Shown here: piece after piece, positions 35,815-44,400 of the stretch
How the letters are laid out: every line of letters begins with the position of its first letter
Position numbering within the stretch: the stretch's first letter is position 1
Assembly: GCA_030427205.1 (NCBI GenBank)
Contig: JAUHXC010000017.1
Location: 1-64,000, forward strand
Length of the DNA stretch: 64,000 bases
Reading direction: 5' to 3'
Source of the DNA: a bacterium
GTDB taxonomy: Bacteria > Myxococcota_A > Bradymonadia > UBA7976 > UBA1532
Position numbers and translations under genes: made by a program
The notes under the pieces: model-generated
Databases searched by the model: none
Told to the model about the DNA's origin: nothing
Seen by the model: the letters and a program-made list of their open reading frames with translations, nothing else

Positions 35815-35879
35815 CGATGAGTCATCCACCGTGTTATCGATGCCATGCGTCGGATGCCCCGTGGATGACTCATCGGGCC
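35811..35879. repeat. Perfect 19-bp inverted repeat with 31-base loop
   Basis: GGCCCGATGAGTCATCCAC (35811-35829) is exactly mirrored at 35861-35879 (GTGGATGACTCATCGGGCC). The 31 bases between hold GATGCCATGCG. Both arms contain GATGAGTCATC, itself a near-palindrome. It lies between the lipoprotein and trypsin-like genes and is much longer than the terminators in this window. Confidence 0.92.
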
Positions 35880-35922
35880 GTCGTTTTTCTCTGCCTTCTG
35901 CATCGCGGCCCGCGAGGGAGTC

Positions 35923-36954
35923 ATGCGTACCCATCGATCCCTCATTCCATGCTGGATCACATGTGTCTTCGCGGCCGGCCTCGGCTGTCTGGCGACGACG
36001 GCGATGGCGGCCCCGGTCGCCGAACGCGACGCGGCGCTCATCGACGGTCGGGTGATCGACCACCACCCGGTCACCGCCGTCGGCGCGCTGCTCGCCGTCG
36101 CCGACGATGGCACCGCGGTCGAGGGCGCGTTCATGTGTTCGGCGGTGCTCGTCGGGCCCACGGTCGCGCTCACCGCCGCCCACTGCGTCGCGCTGGTCGA
36201 AGTCGATGCGGCCGAAGAAGGCTGGCAGCTGGATTGGTGGCTCAGCTTCGCCCCCGACGTCAGCGACTTCGACGGCCCCGATCCCATCCTGCCCGGCGAC
36301 AGCATCGCCGTGCGGCCGGTGGTGCACCGGGGCTTCGACCCCCAGCGACCCATCCGCTCCGATCGGCCCGACGCCGCCCATGACATCGCCGTATTGCTGC
36401 TGGATCGGGCGGCGCCGGTCGCGCCGGTCCCGCTGGTTTCGACTGCCATGGGTGATGATGCCATGGGTGATGCCATGGGTGATGGTGTGAGTGATGCCAT
36501 CCTGATGGCGGGCTATGGCATGCGCTCGGACGAGCCTGATAGCCCCGACGCGCGCCCCGGCCAGCGCCGAGCGGGGCCGGGGCGGATCTTCGCCGTCGGC
36601 GACCACGAGCTGCGGGTCGGCCGTCGCCTCGACCCCGCCGCCGAGGTCGACGACGCCCTCGCCGAGAAGTGCGCCGGCGACTCCGGCGGACCGACCTTCG
36701 TACTCACCGTCGACGGCTGGCGAGTCATCGGCCTCACCAGCCGGGCCCACGCCGCCGATCCGGGCTGCGCGCTCGCCGGCCTCGATACCCGGGTCGATGT
36801 CTACGCCGATTGGGTCGAGCGGGTCGCCGCCGCGAGCCCCGATGGCGGCGGGTGCGCCGTCGCGCCATCGACGCCGCGGTGCCCGTGGATCGCGCTGCTT
36901 CTGCCGGCGCTCGTATGGTCCGGGCGCCGTCGACGGCGTCAGGTGCCCTTGTAG
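35923..36954 (+). CDS. Trypsin-like (S1) serine protease with MYXO-CTERM-like sorting tail
   Basis: The 343-residue protein has a signal peptide (ending ATTAMAAP) and the S1 triad: His in TAAHCVAL, Asp in HDIAVLLLD, Ser in GDSGGPTF. Near residues 173-192 is a repeat MGDDAMGDAMGDGVSDA. The tail has a Cys, a hydrophobic helix (PWIALLLPALVW) and an Arg cluster (GRRRRRQ), the layout of myxobacterial surface-sorting tails. GAGGGAG precedes the ATG. The last 16 bases overlap the end of the convergent rtcB gene. Confidence 0.9.
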   Translation: MRTHRSLIPCWITCVFAAGLGCLATTAMAAPVAERDAALIDGRVIDHHPVTAVGALLAVADDGTAVEGAFMCSAVLVGPTVALTAAHCVALVEVDAAEEGWQLDWWLSFAPDVSDFDGPDPILPGDSIAVRPVVHRGFDPQRPIRSDRPDAAHDIAVLLLDRAAPVAPVPLVSTAMGDDAMGDAMGDGVSDAILMAGYGMRSDEPDSPDARPGQRRAGPGRIFAVGDHELRVGRRLDPAAEVDDALAEKCAGDSGGPTFVLTVDGWRVIGLTSRAHAADPGCALAGLDTRVDVYADWVERVAAASPDGGGCAVAPSTPRCPWIALLLPALVWSGRRRRRQVPL

Positions 36955-38081
36955 TTGAGCACCGGCCGCAGCCGACGCACGATGCGCACCAGCGGACGCT
37001 GCGCGCGCATCACCGCCGAGATGTCTTTGTAGGCCGCCGGCGCCTCCTCGACGAGCTGCCCGGCCCGCTCGTCGGCGAACCAGACCCCGCGCATCTGACG
37101 GCGCACCGCCCCGGCGTCGATGACCCGGCGCGCCGCCGAACGGCTCAGCGCCCGCCCGGCGCCGTGGCTCGCCGAGCCCAGCGCCGCGGGGCAGCCCCGG
37201 CCGATCACGTGGTAGCTCGCCGTGCCCATCGAGCCGGGGATGACCGCCTGCGCCCCGGCCAGCGCCCGCACGGCGCCCTTGCGGTGCACCCACAGCGGCC
37301 CGTCGCCGTGATCTTCCCGCCAGATGCCATTGTGGGTACAGGCGATCCCATCGTCGGGCTCCGCCGCCGGGAACCCCAGCCGCTGCAGGATGACCTGCAC
37401 CGCAGCGAGGATGAGCCGGCGGTTGGCCGCGGCGTAGGCGATGGCCCAGGTCATGTCGCCGAGGTACGCTCGGCCCGCGCTGCTCTCGGCGTCGAGCCAC
37501 GCCAGCCCCGAGCCCCGATCGACCGCCGCCCGCCGGCAGTGCCAGCGACCGATGGCCGGGCCCATACTGCGGGAGCCGGTATGCACCGTCGCCCACAGAT
37601 CGCCCTCATCGTCCGCCTGCAGCTCGACGAAGTGATTGCCCCGGCCGATCGTGCCCAGCTGCTGCCGGCCCTCCCGCCCGGCGAGCCGGATCAACGGCGC
37701 GGCCGACAGGTCGTCGGGGTCGAGGTCGGCCGGCCAGGGCAGCCGGTCGGCCTTGCGCCGCGAGCGGATGGGCACCAGCGCCCGCAGCGCCGCGAGCACC
37801 CGCCGGGCGGTCGCCTCGTCGGGCACGGCCTCGGCGGCGCCGGGGAAGCGACGGGCGGCCATGCCACAGCCGATGTCGCCGCCGACCGCCGCCGGATACA
37901 GCCGCTCGCGGGTCGCGAGCACGGCGCCGACGCAGACATCGTGGCTCAGGTGCACGTCGGGCATCACCGCCACCCGTACGGCGTCTCCGGCGTTGCGCAG
38001 GCGGTCGAGGCTGCGCTTCACCGCGTCGTCCGGTGGCTCGACGAGCCAGTTCTCCAGCGGCGCCGGATCGGGCTCATACAT
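36939..38081 (-). CDS. rtcB: RtcB-family RNA ligase (3'-phosphate/5'-OH)
   Basis: The 380-residue enzyme carries the full set of metal- and GTP-binding motifs: MPDVHLSHDVCVGAVL, VGGDIGCGM (metal Cys), IGRGNHFVEL, HTGSRSMG, CTHNGI, VHRKGAVRA, GSMGTASY and the guanylylated His in SASHGAGRALSR, then AYKDI. It joins 2',3'-cyclic-phosphate or 3'-phosphate RNA ends to 5'-OH ends, in tRNA or rRNA repair. The ATG at 38081 lies inside the end of the RbfA-like gene and has GAGGAGGT upstream. No archease or RtcR regulator gene is adjacent. Confidence 0.94.
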   Translation of the reverse strand: MYEPDPAPLENWLVEPPDDAVKRSLDRLRNAGDAVRVAVMPDVHLSHDVCVGAVLATRERLYPAAVGGDIGCGMAARRFPGAAEAVPDEATARRVLAALRALVPIRSRRKADRLPWPADLDPDDLSAAPLIRLAGREGRQQLGTIGRGNHFVELQADDEGDLWATVHTGSRSMGPAIGRWHCRRAAVDRGSGLAWLDAESSAGRAYLGDMTWAIAYAAANRRLILAAVQVILQRLGFPAAEPDDGIACTHNGIWREDHGDGPLWVHRKGAVRALAGAQAVIPGSMGTASYHVIGRGCPAALGSASHGAGRALSRSAARRVIDAGAVRRQMRGVWFADERAGQLVEEAPAAYKDISAVMRAQRPLVRIVRRLRPVLNYKGT

Positions 38082-38493
38082 CGCGCACCTCCTCGGCGGG
38101 CGCGGCGACCACCGTGACGATCAGCTCGGGCACCCGCTTGCGGTGGGTATGGGCGGCCACCTCGCGCCGCAGCCAGGGGCGTGCCCGCGCCGCGGCGTCG
38201 AGCACCGCGCCGTCGGGGGCCGGATGATGCAGGGTGACCTCGACGTGGCGGGCGTCGGCGCCGGCGAGCACCGCGCCCACCCGGGCCTCGCCCAGCGGAC
38301 CGTCGGTCACGCCGGCCAGGGCCAGATCGAGGGTGCGGGCGATCTGCCGGCACAATTGTCGGGTCTTGCGGTCGCCGGCCTTGCGGGCCCGACCGCGGTG
38401 GTCGAAGCGGGGATCGACGCCGTCGTCCCCGGGAAAGAAGTCATCGCACAGGTTCTCGAAGCGGGCCCAAGCCCGTTCATGCGTTCGCGTCAT
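38074..38493 (-). CDS. RbfA-like (ribosome-binding factor A family) protein
   Basis: The 139-residue product has RKAGDRKTRQLCRQIARTLDLAL at the N-terminal side and ARHVEVTLHHP and PWLRREVAAHTHRKRVPELIV at the C-terminal side. The last block matches the RbfA pattern FLRxELxxRLxLRxTPELxF, which forms the KH-like fold that binds 16S rRNA helix 1 during 30S maturation. It overlaps the start of rtcB by 8 bases, so the pair is surely co-translated. Because a genome normally has a separate rbfA near infB/truB, this is probably a paralogue devoted to RNA repair with RtcB. The ATG at 38493 is chosen over one at 38535 because the family match begins near it. Confidence 0.75.
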   Translation of the reverse strand: MTRTHERAWARFENLCDDFFPGDDGVDPRFDHRGRARKAGDRKTRQLCRQIARTLDLALAGVTDGPLGEARVGAVLAGADARHVEVTLHHPAPDGAVLDAAARARPWLRREVAAHTHRKRVPELIVTVVAAPAEEVRDV

Positions 38494-38958
38494 GGTGTCC
38501 GTCTCTGCCTGCCGCCACCCGGCGGCCGAAATCATCGGCGCGCGCCGCGACCATCGCGACGCGCGAAATCGAGGGAATGGGTGGATCGATGCGTCTGCTC
38601 GGCGTGCGAGCGACGGCGGACCGCGGCGTGGCGAATCGGCGCCGAGTCGGACTCGGCGGGCGCGCTACGCGCGGTGGGCAGGCATGGGGACAACGAGCGG
38701 CATGATGGGCCTCCCGGGTCGGGGCGACGGTGCGCGGCAAACGGTACGGGCGCGCCGGGCGGTTGTCAAACGGCGCGCCCAGAGCCCGGCGCCGTGGTGG
38801 CGGGGGTGGCGGCGGTCGGTCTGTTCACGGCGGCGATGGGCGGCGGCCCGAACCTGACCGAAGAGGCGGTGATGGAGGCGGTCGAGCGCCCGGTCGAGTG
38901 CCTGCCCTCGCCGCGCGACCCGCCCGGTATACTTCGCGACGGCATCTGCCGCTCCGGC
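38494..38958. other. Largely non-coding region upstream of the RbfA-like/rtcB genes
   Basis: This 465-base stretch should hold the promoter for the RbfA-like/rtcB pair. It contains a 19-base palindrome (38640-38658). A weak candidate small gene at 38794-38985 overlaps its right end. No other coding signal is convincing. Confidence 0.5.
38640..38658. promoter_or_regulatory. 19-base palindrome upstream of the RbfA-like gene
   Basis: CGCCGAGTC and GACTCGGCG are mirror halves around a single G at 38649, about 150 bases before the RbfA-like start. It could be an operator or a hairpin. Confidence 0.35.
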
Positions 38959-38985
38959 TCAGACCCAGACCCCGCGCAGCAGTGA
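38794..38985 (+). CDS. Possible small exported protein (63 residues), weak
   Basis: A GTG-started frame gives a short hydrophobic N-terminus (VVAGVAAVGLFTAAMGG) and then NLTEEAVMEAVERPVECLPSP, which reads like a small secreted protein. There is no clear ribosome binding site, and it overlaps the end of the convergent 38959 gene by 27 bases. It may well be spurious. Confidence 0.2.
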   Translation: MVAGVAAVGLFTAAMGGGPNLTEEAVMEAVERPVECLPSPRDPPGILRDGICRSGSDPDPAQQ

Positions 38986-39525
38986 CCAGCCCGGGCGTTC
39001 GCGCACCACCCGCTCGACGGTTTGCTGCCACGCGTCGACCAGCGTCGCGAAGCCCTCGGGCGTGTATATCCAAGGGTAGCCGGCGAAGGATGGCGGGCCG
39101 TCGGCGAACGCGGCCCGCAGCGCGTCGGCGACCGGATCGAGCGGCCGCGCCAGCTCGACGATGTGCCGCAGCAGCGCCGCGGTGTAGATCACCTCGCCCT
39201 CGGCCACGGGCTGCGGCGCCAGGCCGCAGGCGCAGCCCGCGTCGGGCGGCGTATCCCAGAAGAGGTGGCCGAACCAGCGGTCGTAGGGGGCGCGCTCGCC
39301 CGATGTCACACCCGCGCGCGCGATGCGCCACGCGTCGTCGCCGTCGATGTTGCGATACCAGCGCTTGTTGCCTTCGAACCACGAGGGCACGGCCGCGAGC
39401 CCGAGTGTGCCCGGCCGCACCTGCCATGCGTCGTCGAGGTGGCCCGCGGCGCGCAGCCGCTCGCACGTCGGCGGCGCCGCGAAAGCCGCCGGATCGAACG
39501 CGAACCAGTCGGTCGTCACGCCCAT
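38959..39525 (-). CDS. Unknown cytoplasmic protein, 188 residues
   Basis: The protein (MGVTTDWFAFDP..., then WFEGNKRWYRNIDGDDAWRIARAG and YPWIYTPEGFATLVDAWQQTVERVV) is rich in Trp and has no signal peptide or membrane helix. It looks like a normal folded protein and resembles conserved small proteins of no known function. No ribosome binding site is visible at 39525, so the start is uncertain. Its position, separate from neighbours, gives no functional hint. Confidence 0.7.
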   Translation of the reverse strand: MGVTTDWFAFDPAAFAAPPTCERLRAAGHLDDAWQVRPGTLGLAAVPSWFEGNKRWYRNIDGDDAWRIARAGVTSGERAPYDRWFGHLFWDTPPDAGCACGLAPQPVAEGEVIYTAALLRHIVELARPLDPVADALRAAFADGPPSFAGYPWIYTPEGFATLVDAWQQTVERVVRERPGWSLLRGVWV

Positions 39526-39660
39526 CGGCGGTGTGGGGGCTCATGGCGCATGTCTCGACGGTAGCGACCGTCGGCGCGCGGTGCCAGCGTTCCGGATCGC
39601 GGGCGTCGCGACCTCTGGCCGGGGCGAACCGGCCGCGCGCGGGGGGTCGATGACGGATCC

Positions 39661-39677
39661 AGCGAAGTAACTTCGCT
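39661..39677. promoter_or_regulatory. 17-base hairpin in the 39526-39816 gap
   Basis: AGCGAAG (39661-39667) pairs with CTTCGCT (39671-39677) around TAA. It lies between divergent genes and could be an operator. Confidence 0.3.
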
Positions 39678-39727
39678 CCGCTCGCCGGCATCCGGCTCAG
39701 GGCGAGTCGGGTCGATCACGACGGCCC

Positions 39728-39778
39728 GGCCACGAGCATCACGCGCTGTGGTGCCGCGGTCGTGGCCGTGCGGCCACG
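39728..39778 (+). promoter_or_regulatory. Mutually exclusive hairpins in the UbiG-like leader
   Basis: TCGTGGCC (39760-39767) can pair either with GGCCACGA upstream (39728-39735) or with GGCCACG downstream (39772-39778). Such alternatives are seen in attenuators, but no T-run or leader peptide supports this here. Confidence 0.2.
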
Positions 39779-39816
39779 TCGTCTTCGTCCACCGCCGACC
39801 GAGCGAGCCCCCGCCC

Positions 39817-40560
39817 ATGCCGTCGCGCACCGTCGACAACTCAATCTACGACCGGCTCGGCGAGCGCTGGTATCGGGCCGATGACGACCCGATCGCGCTG
39901 CTGCGGGCCGAGTCGCGCTTCCGCAACCCGTGGATCATCGAGCACCTGCGCGCCGCCGGGGCCCGGGACGTGCTCGACGTCGGCTGCGGCGGCGGGTTCC
40001 TGGCCAACCCGCTGTCCGCCGCCGGCTTCCGGGTGACCGGCCTCGACCAGAGCGCCGAGGCCCTGGGCGTCGCCGCCCGCTACGACCGCAGCGACGCGGT
40101 GCGCTACGTGGTCGGCGACGGCTACCGGCTGCCCTTCGACGACGGGAGCTTCGACGCGGTGGCCGCGATGGACTTCCTCGAGCACGTCGAAGAGCCGGGG
40201 CGGGTGATCGCCGAGGCGGCCCGGGTGCTGCGGCCCGGCGGGCAGTTCTTCTTCTACACCTTCAACCGCAACCCGCTGAGCCACCTGATCGTGATCAAGG
40301 GCGTCGAGTGGCGGGTGCGCAATACGCCGCCCGACCTGCACGTGATCGACCTGTTCATCACCCCGGCCGAGATGCGGGCTCACCTCGCCGACGCCGGGCT
40401 GGTGGCCGATCCGCTGCGCGGCGTGCGCCCGCGCGTCTTCACCCGGGCCTTCGGCTGGCTGCTGTTGACCGGCAAGGTGCGCGACGACTTCGCCTTCACC
40501 TTCACTTCGGGGCTGGCCCTCAGCTACATGGGACGGGCGATCAAGCCCGGAGACCGCTGA
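39817..40560 (+). CDS. UbiG-like SAM-dependent O-methyltransferase
   Basis: The 247-residue enzyme has the class I methyltransferase signature DVLDVGCGGGFLANPL, then TGLDQS and a post-motif EEPGRVIAEAARVLRPGGQFFFYTFNR, with UbiG-type blocks NSIYDRLGERWYRADDD near the N-terminus and HVIDLFITPAEMRAHLADAGL near the end. UbiG methylates the ring hydroxyls in ubiquinone synthesis. The start at 39817 matches the family; an upstream GTG at 39748 is possible. The next gene (UbiA-like) begins 4 bases after the stop. Confidence 0.83.
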   Translation: MPSRTVDNSIYDRLGERWYRADDDPIALLRAESRFRNPWIIEHLRAAGARDVLDVGCGGGFLANPLSAAGFRVTGLDQSAEALGVAARYDRSDAVRYVVGDGYRLPFDDGSFDAVAAMDFLEHVEEPGRVIAEAARVLRPGGQFFFYTFNRNPLSHLIVIKGVEWRVRNTPPDLHVIDLFITPAEMRAHLADAGLVADPLRGVRPRVFTRAFGWLLLTGKVRDDFAFTFTSGLALSYMGRAIKPGDR

Positions 40561-40564
40561 CCCC

Positions 40565-41425
40565 ATGCCGCTGACCCGCAGCACGCTCGAGCACCTGCGC
40601 TTCCCGTTCTCGTACTTCCTGCTGCCGCCCTTCGTCTTCGCGCTCAGCCAGATCGAGAGCCGGCCGCTCGACCGGGTGCTGCTGCTGTTCGCGGTGCTGC
40701 ATCTGGCGGTGTATCCCGCGAGCAACGGCTTCAACAGCTATTACGACCGCGACGAGGGCCCCATCGGCGGGGTCGAGAACCCCCGCGCGGTCACCGGCGA
40801 TCTGCTGTGGGCCAGCCTCGCCCTCGACGCGCTGGGCCTGCTCGGCGCCGCGTGGATGGGGTCGATCCCCTTCGTGGCGATCCTGCTCTACGGGCTGGCG
40901 TCGAAGGCCTACAGCCACCCGGCCATCCGGCTGAAGAGCCGGCCGATCGTCGGCGCGCTGGTCGTCGCGGTCTTTCAAGGCGCGGTGGTCTATCTGACGA
41001 CGGTCGCCGCGGTGGCCGGGGCCTCGCCGAGCGAGCTGATGACCGCCGAGCACCTGCTGCCTGCCGGGCTGTCGAGCCTGCTGCTGGCGGCGGGCTATCC
41101 GCTGACCCAGATCTACCAGCACGACGAGGACGACCAGCGCGGCGACCTGACCCTGAGCCGCCTGCTCGGGCTGCGCGGCACCTTCGTCTTCTCCGGCGCG
41201 GTGGCGTTGATCACGCTGCCCGGCTTCTACCTGCACTTCGCCGCCGATCCGGCCGGGTTCGCCATCGTCTGCGCCGGGCTGGCGCCGGCCGGGCTGTACG
41301 TGGGGCTCTGGGGCCGGGCGGTCTTCCGTGATCCGGCGGCGGCGGGGTTCCGGCGCACGATGCGGCTCAACCTGCTCTCGTCGACGGCGCTGATCGTGAC
41401 CTTCGCGGCGCTCGCGCTGCGCTGA
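40565..41425 (+). CDS. UbiA-family prenyltransferase-like membrane protein
   Basis: The 286-residue protein has about eight predicted helices. The first Asp-rich motif is NSYYDRDEG; the second is in QIYQHDEDDQRGD. These bind the prenyl diphosphate through magnesium. UbiA enzymes attach isoprenoid chains to aromatic rings in quinone, haem and lipid synthesis. Being paired with a UbiG-like methyltransferase suggests a quinone-like or other prenylated aromatic product; which one cannot be told here. Confidence 0.85.
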   Translation: MPLTRSTLEHLRFPFSYFLLPPFVFALSQIESRPLDRVLLLFAVLHLAVYPASNGFNSYYDRDEGPIGGVENPRAVTGDLLWASLALDALGLLGAAWMGSIPFVAILLYGLASKAYSHPAIRLKSRPIVGALVVAVFQGAVVYLTTVAAVAGASPSELMTAEHLLPAGLSSLLLAAGYPLTQIYQHDEDDQRGDLTLSRLLGLRGTFVFSGAVALITLPGFYLHFAADPAGFAIVCAGLAPAGLYVGLWGRAVFRDPAAAGFRRTMRLNLLSSTALIVTFAALALR

Positions 41426-41480
41426 TGGCGGCCGTCACCGATCTGGTACGCTCCCCCGTGACCGGTCTCGGGGGGAGCCC

Positions 41481-44400
41481 ATGTCGAGTATCCTGCGAGC
41501 GGCCCGGCGGGCTGCGACTCTGAGCGTGACATTGTGGATGGCGGGCTGCGTCGAGGCGCCCGAACTGCCGGCCCTGCCCGATATCGGGGCGGTGGACGGG
41601 GCGGCCGCCGACGGCGCGCCGGCGATCGCGGACGCCGCCCCAGATGCCACGCCCGACATGGACCGGGACCTGGCACCGGATGTTATGCCAGATGTCATTC
41701 CGGATGCCATGCCTGATGTTATCCAGGGTGCCATGCCTGATGTTATCCAGGATGCCATGCCGGACGCCGCGGACCATGGCGCGCCGGATGGAGACGTCTC
41801 GACCGAGGCCGGCCCGTGTGAGCCGCTCGACGAGCAGTGCAACGGCCTCGACGACGACTGCGACGGCGCGATCGATGAAGACCTCGCCGACGGCCCGCCG
41901 TGCGACACCGGCCTCGACGGGCGCTGCGCCGACGGGGTGACGGTCTGCGTCGACGGCGAGCCGCGGTGCGCGCCGCCGGCCAGCGACGAGCTCTGCAACG
42001 ACGTGGACGACGACTGCGACGGCACCACCGACGAGGAGCCGGCCACGGCCAGCTGCTTCCCCGGCTCGCCGCGCCCGATCGCTCAAGGCCGCGCGGTCTG
42101 CCTCGCCGGCGGATGCCAGCTGGCCTGCAATGGCGGTCGCTACGACATCGACCAGCAGCCGGAGAACGGCTGCGAGTACGCCTGCGACTTCGCCGGCCCC
42201 GTCGAGCAATGCAACGGCGCCGACGACGACTGCAACGGCCTCGTCGACGACGGGCTCGAGCCGCCGCCGGCCGATCGGCCGTTCGGCGTGTGCAGCGGCG
42301 CGGTGAAGGTCTGCGATGGTCGCTGGCGCGAGCCGGAGTATCGCGACTTCGCGCACTACGAGCCCGACGAGGTGAGCTGCGACGGGCTCGATAACGACTG
42401 CGATCGGCGGATCGACGAGGGCGACTGCCCCGAGATTCGGTGTGCGGCCGATACCGTCGGGCCGCCATGCAATGGCTGCCCGGAAGGCACGGTGATCCCG
42501 GCCGGGCCCAACGGCGGCGAGTGGGTCTGCGTGCCGCCCGGGGAGTTCGACATGGGCTGCCGCCCCGAGGAGGTCTGGTGCGAGGCCGATGAGCGCCCGG
42601 CTTTTCCGGTGGCGATCCCCAACCCGCTGGTCGTCCAACGGCACCCGGTGACGCGCCGGCAGTGGCAGGAGGCCTTTCTGGATGCGCCGAACGATCCGCC
42701 ATGCGCCCGCTGCCCGGTCGACAACGTCACCTGGTTCGACGCGGTCTCGTACGTCAACCAGCTCTCGCGAGACGCCGGCCTCGCGCCCTGCTACGCCCTG
42801 TCGAGCTGCGGCCCCCGGTCGCCGGCTGAGAAGGGCCTGTCATGCGACAGCGACATCGATCGCATCCCGGGGTGCACCGGCTTCCGGCTGCCGACCGAGG
42901 CCGAGCGCGAGCACTTCACCCGCTCTGGCACGCGGACGCGCTTCTGGTCGGGCGATCGCCGGGCCGATCTGGACGCCGTCGGCTGGTACGGCGCCAACGC
43001 CGACGGCCCGCGGCCGGTCTGTGAGCCGCCAGAGCCCGAGCCGACGCATCCGCTCGGCATGTGTGATGTGCACGGCGGGATCAACGACTGGACCGAGACC
43101 CGCTTCGGCGCCTACGCCGATCAGGTGGGAGACGGGCAGCGCCAGGTCGACCCGCGGGGCCCGGCGGAAGGCCTGGAGCGGGCGCTGCGCGGCGGATACC
43201 ACGGGTCGGTCTTCGAAAGCGTGCACGGCACCGCCCGCGGGCCGCAGCCGCCGACCTTCGCCGCCGACGGCACCGGCTTTCGTCCGGTGCGCACGGCCTG
43301 CATCGACGATGTGTGTCCCATCGCCTGCGCGCCCGGGACCCACGACCTGGACGGTGCGGCCGCGAATGGCTGCGAGTATGTCTGTGTGCCCGGCCCGGAT
43401 GGCATAGAGCGATGCAACGGTGTGGACGATGACTGCGACGGCGAGATCGACGAGGCGCTGGTCGCGCCGCTCGCCGATCGGCAGGCCGGGGTCTGCGCCG
43501 GCGCGCTCCGGGTCTGCGAGGACGGCTGGGTGGAGCCGGACTACGCTGGCATCGGCGGCTACGAGGTGGAGGAAGCGAGCTGCGATGGCTTGGACAACGA
43601 CTGTGACGGCCGCGTCGATGGCGCCGATGACGACATAGACGGCTGCGTCGAGATCCGCTGCGCCGCCCGCACTGAGGGGCCCCCGTGCAACGGATGTCCG
43701 GCGGGCACGGTGATCCCGGGGACGCGGGTCCCCGGCGACTGGGTGTGTGTGCCCGCCGGCGACTTCGACTTCGGCTGCGATCCGGCTGAAGAGTGGTGCG
43801 CGCCCGACGAAGGGCCGCCGGTGCCGGTGACGCTGAGCCGACCGCTGCTCGTCGGCGTCCACCCCGTGACCGAAGGTGACTGGGCGCAGGTCTTCGAGAT
43901 CGACCCGCGAGCCCCCGGGTGCATCGGCTGCCCAGCCGGCGACGTCTCATGGTACGACGCAGCGCGCTACGCCAACTACCTGTCCGATGCCGAGCGGCTG
44001 ACGCGATGCTATCCGCTGAGCGGCTGTCGGGCCCACGAACCACCGGGCGCCGAAGTGTGCGACTTCGATGTGCGGCGCGCAGACGACTGCACCGGCTATC
44101 GCCTGCCCACCGAGGTCGAGCAGGCCTGGCTCATGGGCGCCGGCGCGGGGACCCGCTTCTGGTCGGGGGACGACGTCGGCGTCGCCGGGCAGGTCGCGTG
44201 GCATGCCGAGGCCGCCGGCGGACCCGATCCCGGGCTGCGGCCGGTATGCGGCCTGCCGGGCCCGCCAGCCCACCCGTGGGGGCTATGCGATGCCCAGGGC
44301 AACGTCTGGGAGTGGAGTGAGTCCTGGTACGGTCCGTTCCCGCGGGCGCTCGGTGACGGCATCCGGCTGATCGACCCCGATCTCGGGCAGGTCGACGTCG

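Noticed and set aside
36446..36499. Start of a separate gene at one of the ATGGGTGATG repeats
   Set aside because: They are internal Met codons in the protease; no ribosome binding site or new domain starts there.
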